Assembly: GCA_032000125.1 (NCBI GenBank)
Contig: DAMALH010000015.1
Span: 1-64,000 of the forward strand
Reading direction: 5' to 3'
Length of the DNA: 64,000 nucleotides
Origin: Dryocola sp032000125
GTDB taxonomy: Bacteria > Pseudomonadota > Gammaproteobacteria > Enterobacterales > Enterobacteriaceae
The position numbers and the translations under genes are program-made. The notes under the pieces are model-generated. The model was not told the origin of the DNA. It worked only from the letters and a program-made list of their open reading frames with translations, and ran no database searches. Shown here piece by piece: positions 53,624 to 63,110 of the stretch (position 1 is the stretch's first letter; each line of letters starts with the position of its first letter).

Positions 53624-54162
53624 ACCGCCTGGTCGAGCCGAAGGCTGTTACTCACTGGCTGCGGCTTGAGTCTGTCGTTCATGACCTTAATGGCATCCCC
53701 TAATTGCATGGTGCGGCCAGCAAGTTGCAGGCCAGGCTGCGCCAGCAAACACAGCGCCGCATTGTCGCCGGTTTCCACCACCAATAGATTTACCTGCTGC
53801 ATATTTTCGCTTAACCATACGCAGGCCGCATCGCCCGGCGCGGGCTGCCAACAGTCCCCGTGCGAAACAAAATGCCAGCTTTTCGGCATTTGCGGTTTGA
53901 GATAGCGGATAGCCACCAGCGCATTGAGCACCAGCTCGGCTTGCTGTTCTTTACTCAGCGACAGAGCGCGACACTTCTCATCAAACATAAAAAATAGCGC
54001 GGCATCATCAACGCAAAACCCTGCATGTTCAAAAGCGTCAGGCGTTAGCATTTTACGTGGAAAACGGGAACGAAAAATCATTCCATTGGCCAAATCGAGC
54101 ATCATACGATCGTGCTCTTCATCGAAATACCAATGCCAGCTATCGTCCGGTTTTATCCGCAT
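53620..54162 (-). CDS. zapC: Cell division protein ZapC
   Basis: ZapC binds FtsZ and bundles its filaments at the division site. The 180-residue protein aligns with E. coli ZapC (RIKPDDSWHWYFDEEHDRMM at the N terminus). It is monocistronic. Confidence 0.95.
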   Translation of the reverse strand: MRIKPDDSWHWYFDEEHDRMMLDLANGMIFRSRFPRKMLTPDAFEHAGFCVDDAALFFMFDEKCRALSLSKEQQAELVLNALVAIRYLKPQMPKSWHFVSHGDCWQPAPGDAACVWLSENMQQVNLLVVETGDNAALCLLAQPGLQLAGRTMQLGDAIKVMNDRLKPQPVSNSLRLDQAV

Positions 54163-54327
54163 AATGTTCTACCCTGTGGTTTATTTCGCAAACTTAAAAC
54201 ATCTTTTTTGCCGCTTCGTTTAAAGCTCTATTAATAAAAGACTATGATGCTTAATTTAGCAACAGCCACAGAATATAAAACAACCAGGGCTGAAAATAAA
54301 GCCCCGGTTGTCTGGATATGAAAAAGT

Positions 54328-55338
54328 TTAGATATGAGTAACGATATCTTTAATCAACGTTGGTCCTTTAAATATGAACCCGGAATAAATTTGAATTAGC
54401 GTTGCGCCTGCCGCCATTTTTTCACGCGCGGCGATCGCTGAATCAATACCGCCTACGCCAATTATCGGTAAACGACCTTTTAATTCCTGCGCCAGACGGC
54501 GAATGATTTCTGTACTCTTTAACTGCAACGGTCGGCCGCTTAAGCCACCCATTTCATCACAATATTTCATCCCCTGAACGAGGCTGCGATCCAGCGTAGT
54601 ATTAGTCGCGATGACCCCATCAATATTATGGCGAACTAAACTGTCAGCTACCTGGATCAATTCTTCCTCAGAAAGATCCGGCGCGATCTTAACGGCGATC
54701 GGTACATATTTATGATGCAATTCTTGTAGCGCCTGCTGCTTATTTTTTAGCGCAATTAAAAGATCGTCCAGCGCTTCGCCATATTGCAATGAACGTAATC
54801 CCGGCGTATTGGGGGAGGAAATATTGATCGCAATATAACCTGCATATGGATAAATTTTATCCATACAGATCAAGTAGTCATCTTTGCCCTGTTCGACCGG
54901 CGTATCTTTATTTTTACCTATATTGATTCCGAGCACGCCATCAAAATGGGCTTTTTTCACGTTCTCGACAAGGTTATCGACGCCAAGGTTATTAAAGCCC
55001 ATGCGGTTAATTAGCCCTTCGGCTTCAACCAGGCGGAAAATGCGCGGCTTGTCATTTCCCGGCTGCGGCCGCGGCGTGACGGTGCCAATCTCGATGGAGC
55101 CAAACCCCATCGCACCCAGCGCATCTATACACTCACCGTTTTTATCCAGGCCCGCGGCCAGACCCAGTGGATTCTTAAACGTTAAGCCCATGCAGGAAAC
55201 GGGTTTAGCGGGGACGCTCTGGCGCACCAGCCGTTCGAGCGGTGTGCCCGTCACGCGGCGTAACTGCTGAAATGTCACTTCATGGGCGCGCTCAGGATCG
55301 AGCTGGAAAAGGGCTTTACGAACGAAGGGGTAGTACAT
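54328..55338 (-). CDS. pyrD: Dihydroorotate dehydrogenase (quinone) PyrD
   Basis: PyrD oxidises dihydroorotate to orotate at the membrane and passes electrons to quinone. The 336 residues match the class 2 enzyme of E. coli: an N-terminal membrane-associated helix (YPFVRKALFQLDPERAHE), the FMN barrel, and the catalytic loop ISSPNTPGLRSLQ with its serine base. A PurR-like box lies upstream. Confidence 0.97.
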   Translation of the reverse strand: MYYPFVRKALFQLDPERAHEVTFQQLRRVTGTPLERLVRQSVPAKPVSCMGLTFKNPLGLAAGLDKNGECIDALGAMGFGSIEIGTVTPRPQPGNDKPRIFRLVEAEGLINRMGFNNLGVDNLVENVKKAHFDGVLGINIGKNKDTPVEQGKDDYLICMDKIYPYAGYIAINISSPNTPGLRSLQYGEALDDLLIALKNKQQALQELHHKYVPIAVKIAPDLSEEELIQVADSLVRHNIDGVIATNTTLDRSLVQGMKYCDEMGGLSGRPLQLKSTEIIRRLAQELKGRLPIIGVGGIDSAIAAREKMAAGATLIQIYSGFIFKGPTLIKDIVTHI

Positions 55339-55432
55339 GAACTCTCCTGGATTCCGGTGTGCAAACCGGGGCCGTATTATTATCGATTACGCCTGTGAAT
55401 GGAATTGACCTGCAACAAAAAAGCCCTTACCG

Positions 55433-55448
55433 GCGCAAACGTTTACAC
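55433..55448. promoter_or_regulatory. PurR box of pyrD
   Basis: GCGCAAACGTTTACAC matches the PurR consensus ACGCAAACGTTTNCGT at its central twelve positions. It lies about 95 bases before the pyrD start; E. coli pyrD is a known PurR target. Confidence 0.75.
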
Positions 55449-55586
55449 TGCCGCCTTCCTCTTATGCAATTTATGGCATTTGTTTATCAAATAAATCATT
55501 TAATGGAATAACGCCTCTCTGCCAGTATCACACTCAATTGTTATCAAAATTAACAACGAGCTAACATTTGGTTATAAGGAGCCGAG

Positions 55587-56162
55587 ATGCGTGTTATCAC
55601 CCTTGCCGGAAGCCCCCGCTTCCCGTCCCGCTCCAGCGCCCTGCTGGAATATTCACGTGAAAAACTGAGCGCGCTGGATGTAGAGGTGTGTCACTGGCAT
55701 CTGCAAAATTTTGCGCCTGAAGATTTGCTCTATGCGCGCTTTGAAAGCCCTGCCCTAAAAACGCTTATTGAGCAGCTTGAGCATGCGGACGGGCTGATAA
55801 TCGCCACCCCCGTCTATAAAGCATCTTTTGCCGGCGCGCTAAAAACGCTGCTCGATCTGCTGCCAGAACGCGCGCTGGAAAAGAAGGTGGTTCTTCCCCT
55901 TGCTACAGGCGGCACCGTAGCCCATATGCTGGCGGTGGATTACGCCCTTAAGCCCGTACTGAATGCGCTAAAAGCTCAGGAGATCCTCCACGGGGTATTT
56001 GCTGACGACAGCCAGGTTTCCGACTATCAGCACAAGCCGGTCTTTACGCCTAATTTGCAACAGCGCCTGGATATCGCGCTGGAGACGTTCTGGCAGGCGC
56101 TGCATCGCCGTGATTTTTCCGTCTCCTCCCCGTTTAATCAGCAAGGAGTGGCTAATGTTTAA
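55587..56162 (+). CDS. ssuE: NADPH-dependent FMN reductase SsuE
   Basis: SsuE supplies FMNH2 to the monooxygenase SsuD for sulfur release from alkanesulfonates. The 191-residue flavodoxin-like protein has the N-terminal TLAGSPRFPSRSSALLEY phosphate loop and ATPVYKASFAGALKTLLDLL. It is the first gene of ssuEADCB and overlaps ssuA by eight bases. In E. coli the operon is switched on by Cbl when sulfate is short. Confidence 0.97.
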   Translation: MRVITLAGSPRFPSRSSALLEYSREKLSALDVEVCHWHLQNFAPEDLLYARFESPALKTLIEQLEHADGLIIATPVYKASFAGALKTLLDLLPERALEKKVVLPLATGGTVAHMLAVDYALKPVLNALKAQEILHGVFADDSQVSDYQHKPVFTPNLQQRLDIALETFWQALHRRDFSVSSPFNQQGVANV

Positions 56163-57132
56163 CCTGTTAAAACGTACCGCGCCCTGGCTGGCTTTTGCCG
56201 GAATGGTAAGCCTGAGCGCTACCGCCAATGCCGAACTTTCCGGGCCGGAGCAGCTGCGTATCGGCTTTCAAAAAGGCTCGGTGAGCATGGTGCTGGCAAA
56301 AAGCTATCAGTTCCTTGAGCAGCGCTATCCGCACACAAAAATTTCCTGGGTAGAGTTTCCGGCAGGCCCGCAGATGCTTGAGGCGCTGAACGTGGGCAGT
56401 ATCGACCTGGGCGCAACAGGAGATATTCCGCCCATCTTTGCGCAAGCCGCCGGAGCGGATCTGGTTTATGTCGGCTCAGAACCCGCCAAGCCAAAAGCTG
56501 AAGTGATCCTGGTGGCGGAAAACAGCCCGCTGAAAACCGTTGCCGATCTTAAAGGCCACAAAATCGCCTTCCAGAAAGGCTCCAGTTCGCACAACCTGGT
56601 GCTGCGGACCTTACAAAAAGCCGGATTGAAATTTACCGATATCCAGCCGGCTTATCTTTCCCCGGCGGATGCGCGCGCCGCCTTCCAGCAGGGCAACGTC
56701 GACGCGTGGGCGATCTGGGATCCCTATTATTCGGCAGCTTTTCTTAACGGCGGCGTCCGGGTGTTATCTGACGGAAGCCAGATAAACCAGACCGGTTCGT
56801 TCTATCTGGCTTCGCGCCCTTACGCCGAGAAGAACGGCGTATTCCTGCAAAACGTTCTGAAGATCTTCAGCGAAGCGGACGATCTGACCCGCACGCAGCG
56901 AGCGAAAAGCATCACCCTGTTTGCAAAAACCATGGGCTTGCCTGAACCCGTCATCGCCAGCTATTTCGATCACCGTCCGCCAACCGCAATCACGCCGGTC
57001 AGCGCCGCAACCGCTGAAAAACAACAGCAAACCGCCGACTTGTTTTATGACAACCGTTTAGTGCCGAAGAAAATCGATATCCGTGCCCGCATCTGGCAGC
57101 CAACGGGCAGCGCAAAAGGAGATAAATCATGA
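56155..57132 (+). CDS. ssuA: Aliphatic sulfonate-binding protein SsuA
   Basis: SsuA is the periplasmic binding protein for alkanesulfonates. From the ATG at 56155 (GGAG upstream) it has 325 residues with a signal peptide ending near ATANAE and conserved blocks WVEFPAGPQMLEALNVGSID and FQKGSSSHNL. An open frame runs further upstream inside ssuE but lacks a start signal. Its stop overlaps the ssuD start (ATGA). Confidence 0.97.
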   Translation: MFNLLKRTAPWLAFAGMVSLSATANAELSGPEQLRIGFQKGSVSMVLAKSYQFLEQRYPHTKISWVEFPAGPQMLEALNVGSIDLGATGDIPPIFAQAAGADLVYVGSEPAKPKAEVILVAENSPLKTVADLKGHKIAFQKGSSSHNLVLRTLQKAGLKFTDIQPAYLSPADARAAFQQGNVDAWAIWDPYYSAAFLNGGVRVLSDGSQINQTGSFYLASRPYAEKNGVFLQNVLKIFSEADDLTRTQRAKSITLFAKTMGLPEPVIASYFDHRPPTAITPVSAATAEKQQQTADLFYDNRLVPKKIDIRARIWQPTGSAKGDKS

Positions 57133-58267
57133 GCCTCAATTTATTCTGGTTCTTACCAACCCACGGCGACGGCCACTACTTAGGCAGTAACGATGTCGCT
57201 CGTCCGGTAGACCACGGTTATCTGCAACAGATTGCGCAGGCGGCGGACAGGCTCGGCTTTACCGGCGTGCTTATTCCCACAGGCCGCTCGTGCGAAGACG
57301 CCTGGCTGGTGGCCGCTTCAATGATCCCGGTGACCCAGCGGCTGAAATTCCTCGTGGCGCTGCGCCCGAGCGTCGTTTCACCGACGGTAGCCGCACGTCA
57401 GGCCGCCACGCTCGACAGACTGTCTAACGGCCGGGCGCTGTTTAATCTGGTTACAGGCAGCGATCCGGAAGAGCTGGCAGGGGATGGCGTATTCCTCGAT
57501 CACACGGAGCGTTACGAAGCCTCGGCTGAATTCACCCGCATCTGGCGGCGCGTGCTGGAAGGTGAGACGGTTGATTACGAAGGAAAGCATCTGCAGGTTA
57601 AAGGCGCGAAGCTGCTGTTCCCGCCGGTACAGCAGCCGCGCCCTCCGCTTTATTTTGGCGGTTCTTCGNNNNNNNNNNGGCAGCCGAGCAGGTCGATCTT
57701 TATCTGACCTGGGGCGAGCCGCCGCACCTGGTGAAAGAGAAAATTGAACAGGTGCGGGCCAAAGCCGCCAAACACGGCCGCAGCGTAAGATTCGGGATTC
57801 GTCTGCACGTGATCGTGCGTGAAACCAATGAGGAAGCCTGGCAGGCAGCGGACCGCCTGATTTCCCAGCTTGACGATGAAACTATTGCCAGGGCCCAGGC
57901 CGCGTTTGCACGCACCGATTCGGTTGGCCAGCATCGTATGGCCGCCCTGCACGGCGGTAAGCGCGACAATCTGGAGATCGCGCCTAACCTGTGGGCGGGC
58001 GTTGGGCTGGTGCGTGGCGGCGCCGGTACGGCCCTGGTGGGAGATGGCCCAACGGTCGCGGCTCGCATTAACGAATATGCAGCGCTGGGTATCGACAGCT
58101 TTATTTTCTCCGGCTATCCGCATCTGGAAGAAGCTTACCGCGTGGGCGAGCTGTTGTTCCCGCATCTGGATATCGCTATTCCGGAAATTCCGCAGCCGCG
58201 CCAGCATCACGAAAAGGGCGAAGTCGTTGCCAATGATTTTATCCCCCGGAAAGTCGCGCAGAGCTAA
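57129..58267 (+). CDS. ssuD: Alkanesulfonate monooxygenase SsuD (interrupted by assembly gap)
   Basis: SsuD is the FMNH2-dependent monooxygenase that splits alkanesulfonates into aldehyde and sulfite. The frame is continuous to FGGSS, meets ten N (57669-57678), and resumes at AAEQVDLYLTWGEP in another apparent frame. E. coli SsuD has six residues (DVAQEL) between these points, so the true gap should be 17 bases and the ten N are a placeholder. With seven more bases the gene has 382 codons including stop, giving 381 residues, exactly the E. coli length. It is therefore almost surely intact, not a pseudogene. Confidence 0.93.
57669..57678. other. Assembly gap (10 N)
   Basis: Ten unknown bases inside ssuD. 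Comparison with the E. coli protein implies the real distance is 17 bases, so the gap breaks the reading frame artificially. Confidence 0.97.
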
Positions 58268-58277
58268 GGAGAAAAGC

Positions 58278-59069
58278 ATGACCAACAGCACACGTAAACT
58301 ACTGCTCCGCCTGGCGCCCTGGGCGCTGCCGGTCGCTATTATCGCTATCTGGCAGCTTTCCTCCTCGGTTGGCTGGCTTTCAACACGCATTCTGCCTTCG
58401 CCCGAGGGCGTGGTCGTTACCTTCTGGAATCTCTCCGCCAGCGGCGAGCTATGGCAGCATCTGGCGATCAGCTCCTGGCGTGCGGCAATAGGTTTTAGCA
58501 TCGGCGCATCGCTTGGCTTAACCCTTGGGCTGATAAGCGGCCTGTCGCGCTGGGGTGAACGCCTGCTGGATACCTCGATTCAGATGCTGCGTAACGTGCC
58601 GCATCTGGCGCTGATCCCGCTGGTCATTTTGTGGTTTGGTATTGATGAAACCGCCAAGATTTTCCTGGTCGCGCTCGGCACGCTGTTCCCGATTTACATT
58701 AATACCTGGCACGGCATCAAAAATATCGATCGGGGTTTGCTGGAAATGGCGCGCAGCTATGGGTTGTCGGGCTTTAGCCTGTTTGCTCAGGTGATCCTGC
58801 CCGGCGCCCTGCCCTCGATTATGGTCGGCGTGCGCTTTGCTCTCGGCCTGATGTGGCTGACGCTTATCGTCGCCGAAACTATTTCAGCCAACTCTGGCAT
58901 CGGCTATCTGGCAATGAACGCCCGTGAATTCCTGCAAACCGATATTGTGGTGGTCGCCATTATTCTCTATGCCCTGCTCGGCAAGCTGGCAGATATTAGC
59001 GCGCAACTGTTAGAGCGCGTCTGGCTGCGCTGGCATCCCGCTTACCAGTTAAAAGAGGAAAACTTATGA
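58278..59069 (+). CDS. ssuC: Aliphatic sulfonate ABC transporter permease SsuC
   Basis: SsuC is the membrane channel of the SsuABC importer. From the ATG at 58278 (AAGGAGA upstream) it has 263 residues, the E. coli length, with six helices and the EAA loop LLEMARSYGLSGFSLFAQVI that docks SsuB. The frame is open further upstream inside ssuD, but this start is the conserved one. Its stop overlaps the ssuB start (ATGA). Confidence 0.97.
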   Translation: MTNSTRKLLLRLAPWALPVAIIAIWQLSSSVGWLSTRILPSPEGVVVTFWNLSASGELWQHLAISSWRAAIGFSIGASLGLTLGLISGLSRWGERLLDTSIQMLRNVPHLALIPLVILWFGIDETAKIFLVALGTLFPIYINTWHGIKNIDRGLLEMARSYGLSGFSLFAQVILPGALPSIMVGVRFALGLMWLTLIVAETISANSGIGYLAMNAREFLQTDIVVVAIILYALLGKLADISAQLLERVWLRWHPAYQLKEENL

Positions 59070-59836
59070 ATACCGCTCGTTTAAATCAGGGTACGCCGCT
59101 GCTGCTTGAGGGGGTAACCAAAAGCTACGGCGATAAAACGATTCTCAACGAACTGGCATTGCACGTTCCCGCCGGGCAGTTTGTCGCCGTTGTCGGACGC
59201 AGCGGCGGGGGGAAAAGCACCTTGCTGCGCCTGCTTGCCGGGCTGGAAAATCCTGGCGCTGGTTCACTGCTGGCAGGCAACAGCCCGCTGCGTGAAAGCC
59301 AGGACGATACAAGATTGATGTTTCAGGACGCAAGGCTGCTGCCGTGGAAATCCGTTATTGATAACGTAGGCCTGGGCCTGAAAGGAAACTGGCGCGAGGC
59401 GGCATACCGCGCGCTTGAAGCCGTCGGGCTGGAAAGCCGTGCAAAAGAGTGGCCTGCGGCCCTTTCAGGCGGGCAGAAGCAGCGTGTGGCCCTGGCTCGC
59501 GCGCTAATTCACCGTCCACGATTGCTGCTGCTGGATGAGCCGCTCGGCGCGCTGGACGCGCTAACGCGTATTGAAATGCAGGATCTGATCGTTTCGCTCT
59601 GGCTGGAGCACGGTTTTACCGTACTGCTGGTGACGCACGACGTCAGTGAAGCGGTGGCTATGGCGGATCGCGTACTGCTGATTGAAGACGGAAAAATCGG
59701 CCTGGATTTAACGGTAGACCTGCCTCGCCCACGGCGGCTGGGTTCGGTGAGGCTGGCAGAGCTGGAATCACAGGTGCTTACGCGAGTAATGAGGCGCCAG
59801 CAGGAAGAACCGGAACGCGTGGTGCGAACCGGTTAA
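59066..59836 (+). CDS. ssuB: Aliphatic sulfonate ABC transporter ATPase SsuB
   Basis: SsuB powers sulfonate import. The 256-residue protein has Walker A GRSGGGKST (44-52), the signature LSGGQKQRVALARAL, Walker B LLLLDEPLGALD and the switch histidine (VTHDVSEAV). It is the last gene of ssuEADCB and is followed by a hairpin shared with convergent pepN. Confidence 0.97.
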   Translation: MNTARLNQGTPLLLEGVTKSYGDKTILNELALHVPAGQFVAVVGRSGGGKSTLLRLLAGLENPGAGSLLAGNSPLRESQDDTRLMFQDARLLPWKSVIDNVGLGLKGNWREAAYRALEAVGLESRAKEWPAALSGGQKQRVALARALIHRPRLLLLDEPLGALDALTRIEMQDLIVSLWLEHGFTVLLVTHDVSEAVAMADRVLLIEDGKIGLDLTVDLPRPRRLGSVRLAELESQVLTRVMRRQQEEPERVVRTG

Positions 59837-59843
59837 ACGTTTA

Positions 59844-59886
59844 TAAGGTGGATAAGCGCAGGCGCCATCCACCTTACAATTTTTGC
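59844..59886. terminator. REP-like hairpin/terminator between ssuB and pepN
   Basis: AAGGTGGAT and ATCCACCTT enclose AAGCGCAGGCGCC, followed by acaatttttg. The layout (ggtggataagcgcaggcgccatccacc) resembles enterobacterial REP elements and can stop transcription from both sides. Confidence 0.7.
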
Positions 59887-59887
59887 T

Positions 59888-62500
59888 TTAAGCCAGTGCC
59901 TTACCGATCTTCTCAAACAGATCGCCGGACAAATTCTCCAGCCCTTTCAACTGTTCCAGCGCGGCACGCATCATTTCCTGACGTTTTGCATCATAGCGTT
60001 TCAGGCGAATTAAAGGCTCAATCAGACGTGAAGCTACCTGCGGATTACGGCGGTTCAGCTCGCTGAGCATTTCAACCATAAACTGATAGCCGCTGCCGTC
60101 CACCGCGTGGAAGGCCGCCGGGTTGCTCGCCGCGAAGGCGCCGATCAGAGAACGGATACGGTTCGGGTTGCCGAGGCTAAAGGAGCGGTGGTTCAACAGT
60201 TCACGCACCTTGCTTAACGTATTGGCCGCCGGGCTGGTCGCCTGCAGAATGAACCATTTGTCCATTACCAGGCCATCCTGATGCCACTTCTCGTCATACT
60301 TCGCCAGCAGCGCTTCACGGCAAGGTAACTGTGCCGCAACGGCCGCTGACAGCGCGGCAATCGCATCGGTCATATTATCCGCCTCGTCATACTGAGCGCG
60401 TACCAGTTGCTCGGCCAGCTCTTGCTCACCAAACGCCAGATAGCGCAGGCAGGTGTTACGCAGGGCACGTTTGCCGATATCCGCATGCTCGACACGATAA
60501 GCATCTAGCCTGTTGGCGTTATAGATAACGAGAAACTCGTCCGCCAGCTCCGTTGCCAGCGTGCGGGTCAGCGCTTCGTGGACCTCGGCGATAGCGCCCG
60601 GATCGATCTGCTGGAAAAGCTCGGCAATTTCATTTTGCGACGGCAGCGTGAGGATCTCAGCGGCCAGGGCCGGATCTATATTCTCATCAAGCAAAATAGC
60701 GCGGAAAGCGTCGGCTACATGCAGCGGCAGCGACAACGGCTGCTTCTGCTGGCTACGGTTAACGTTCAGCTTGATGTGGGTGGCCAGCAGGCTTTGCGCC
60801 GCGTCCCAGCGGGAGAAATCATTGCGGGCGTAGCGCATCAGGAAGGTGAGCTGCTGATCGCTCCAGTTGTACTCCAGTTTTACCGGTGCTGAGAACTCAC
60901 GCAGCAGCGATGGCACCGGCTGGAAATAGACGTTATCAAAAACAAACGTCTGCTCGGCCTGGGTTACGTTCAGCACATGGTGAACCGGATGGCCGTCTTT
61001 TTGCAGCGGAATAACTTTGCCTTCGTTGTCATACAGTTCAATGTCGAACGGAATGTGCAACGGCTGTTTTTCCTGCTGCTCCGCGGTTGGCGGCGTCATC
61101 TGGGTGATGGTAAGCCGGTACTGCTCGGTTTCCGGGTTGTAGTCGTCACGCACGCTGACCACCGGCGTACCGGCCTGGCTGTACCAGCGGCGGAAATGCG
61201 ACAGGTCGACGTTAGAGGCATCTTCCATCGCCTGCACGAAATCATCGCAGGTCGCGGCGCTGCCGTCGTGACGCTCGAAGTAAAGCTGCATGCCTTTCTG
61301 GAAATTCTCTTCACCCAGTAAAGTGTGCAGCATACGGATCACTTCTGAACCTTTCTCATACACCGTAAGCGTGTAGAAGTTGTTCATTTCAATGACTTTA
61401 TCCGGGCGAATCGGGTGCGCCATCGGGCTTGCGTCTTCGGCAAACTGCATCGCGCGCATGGTACGCACGTTCTGGATGCGGTTAACGGCACGCGAGCCGA
61501 GGTCCGAACTGAATTCCTGATCGCGGAAAACGGTCAGGCCTTCTTTAAGGCTCAACTGGAACCAGTCGCGGCAGGTTACGCGGTTGCCGGTCCAGTTGTG
61601 GAAATATTCGTGGCCGATAACGCGTTCGATATCAAGGTAGTCTTTATCGGTGGCTGTTTCTGCCCGGGCCAGCACGTATTTGGAGTTAAAGATGTTAAGG
61701 CCTTTGTTCTCCATCGCGCCCATATTAAAGAAGTCCACGGCGACAACCATATAGATGTCGAGATCGTATTCCAGGCCAAAGCGGGTTTCGTCCCACTTCA
61801 TGGACGCTTTCAGCGAGGTCATCGCCCAGGCGGCACGATCCAGATTGCCGCGATCGACAAACAGCTCCAGCGCGACATCACGGCCAGAGCGCGTTTTAAA
61901 GCTGTCGCGCAGCACGTCAAAATCACCGGCTACCAGCGCGAACAGGTAGCAAGGTTTCGGGAACGGATCCTGCCACTGCACCCAGTGACGGCCATTTTCC
62001 AGTTCTCCTTCAGCAACGCGGTTACCGTTGGAGAGCAGGTATGGATATTTCGTTTTATCGGCGATGAGTTTGGTGGTGAAGCGCGCAAGCACGTCCGGAC
62101 GGTCCAGATACCAGGTAATATGGCGGAAACCTTCGGCCTCACACTGGGTGCAAAGCGCCTCGCCTGACTGGTATAACCCTTCAAGCGCGGTGTTTGCCGC
62201 CGGGCTAATTTCATTCACGATGGTCAACAAGAAATTATCCGGCAGCTTCTCCAGCACCATTGCGCCTTCCTGCACGGAATAATGCTCCCAGGCCTTACCA
62301 TCCACGTGAACGCTAACCAGGGTGAGATCGCCGCCGTCCAGACGCAGAGGGGCCTGTGCTGCGCCCTGGCGACTTACTTTACTGACCGCGGTGACCAGGG
62401 TTTTTGTGGCATCCAGATCAAAGGTCAAATCGATGTCGCTAATCGTGTAATCCGGCGCACGGTAGTCGTGGCGGTATTTGGCTTGTGGCTGTTGTGTCAT
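59888..62500 (-). CDS. pepN: Aminopeptidase N
   Basis: PepN is the main cytosolic aminopeptidase and finishes ATP-dependent protein breakdown. The 870 residues equal E. coli. The M1-family motifs are the GAMEN exopeptidase motif (FNMGAMENKGLN, about 261-265), the zinc motif HEYFH (297-301) and the downstream glutamate in LKEGLTVF (about 320). The C-terminal helical domain is complete. Confidence 0.97.
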   Translation of the reverse strand: MTQQPQAKYRHDYRAPDYTISDIDLTFDLDATKTLVTAVSKVSRQGAAQAPLRLDGGDLTLVSVHVDGKAWEHYSVQEGAMVLEKLPDNFLLTIVNEISPAANTALEGLYQSGEALCTQCEAEGFRHITWYLDRPDVLARFTTKLIADKTKYPYLLSNGNRVAEGELENGRHWVQWQDPFPKPCYLFALVAGDFDVLRDSFKTRSGRDVALELFVDRGNLDRAAWAMTSLKASMKWDETRFGLEYDLDIYMVVAVDFFNMGAMENKGLNIFNSKYVLARAETATDKDYLDIERVIGHEYFHNWTGNRVTCRDWFQLSLKEGLTVFRDQEFSSDLGSRAVNRIQNVRTMRAMQFAEDASPMAHPIRPDKVIEMNNFYTLTVYEKGSEVIRMLHTLLGEENFQKGMQLYFERHDGSAATCDDFVQAMEDASNVDLSHFRRWYSQAGTPVVSVRDDYNPETEQYRLTITQMTPPTAEQQEKQPLHIPFDIELYDNEGKVIPLQKDGHPVHHVLNVTQAEQTFVFDNVYFQPVPSLLREFSAPVKLEYNWSDQQLTFLMRYARNDFSRWDAAQSLLATHIKLNVNRSQQKQPLSLPLHVADAFRAILLDENIDPALAAEILTLPSQNEIAELFQQIDPGAIAEVHEALTRTLATELADEFLVIYNANRLDAYRVEHADIGKRALRNTCLRYLAFGEQELAEQLVRAQYDEADNMTDAIAALSAAVAAQLPCREALLAKYDEKWHQDGLVMDKWFILQATSPAANTLSKVRELLNHRSFSLGNPNRIRSLIGAFAASNPAAFHAVDGSGYQFMVEMLSELNRRNPQVASRLIEPLIRLKRYDAKRQEMMRAALEQLKGLENLSGDLFEKIGKALA

Positions 62501-63110
62501 AAAAAACCTTATAGATCATCCGTAAGTTATTCCTGTTGCGTTAATGTTGCCACGCAGAATCATCATCTTTATCTGGGCTAATGATGTTGTTTGCTACATT
62601 TGTGTAACATTCCTTTGCTGCCGATCGGCTTTCCAGAGATGAAGTCGCTCGCCTCAGGCTTGTAAAAGCGGGCCGCGCCAGTACTGCACTGAGCGGGGGA
62701 ACAATTTCATCGCCATCCGATCCTCACGATAAACGTTCAGCACTGCCGGACGAAAAAGGCAGGACGTATTGCCCTCTCGTCGCGGCACGCAGGCACGGTT
62801 TTAACTTCGCAGCCGTGGCCGGCGTTTATAAAAACGCCGATAAATAAGCCATGCTCTGAGCCTGAAAAAATCACGCCTTACCGCGTGGTTTTTAAAGCGC
62901 TGACAGGCAAATAGTTATCTTTTAATTCAACAGGTTAATATTAGATACACCGCGCAACTATAACAGGCGGCACGAATTGCCCTCGACCCGAATCCTGCCT
63001 TGTGTTGTGATCCGGGTTTAATAAACAGATAATCAGGGTATACTCCTGCGTCTTTATCTGCTTTTAGCCCTTGATGGAAACGCTCCTGTGAGAGGATGCT
63101 GCAACGCGCC
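62501..63110. other. pepN-pncB divergent intergenic region
   Basis: A 610-base region between divergent genes. It contains a perfect inverted repeat CGGCGTTT-ataa-AAACGCCG (62820-62839), a terminator-like hairpin (62866-62895) and, near 63039, a TATACT that may be the pncB -10. I found no protein frame with a ribosome site. A stand-alone small RNA between the two genes is possible. Confidence 0.5.
62866..62895. terminator. Terminator-like hairpin in pepN-pncB region
   Basis: AATCACGC-cttacc-GCGTGGTT has five T on the plus side and six T on the minus side (GCGTGATTTTTT). No annotated gene ends here, so the transcript it would stop is unknown. Confidence 0.55.

Noticed and set aside
57129..58267. 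ssuD as a pseudogene or frameshift
   Set aside because: The break coincides exactly with the ten-N assembly gap, and the expected gap size restores a full-length protein.
63010..63030. Possible NadR box upstream of pncB (gtttaataaac)
   Set aside because: The arms TTTA/TAAA are too close compared with the TGTTTA-N6-TAAACA consensus, so I do not annotate it.
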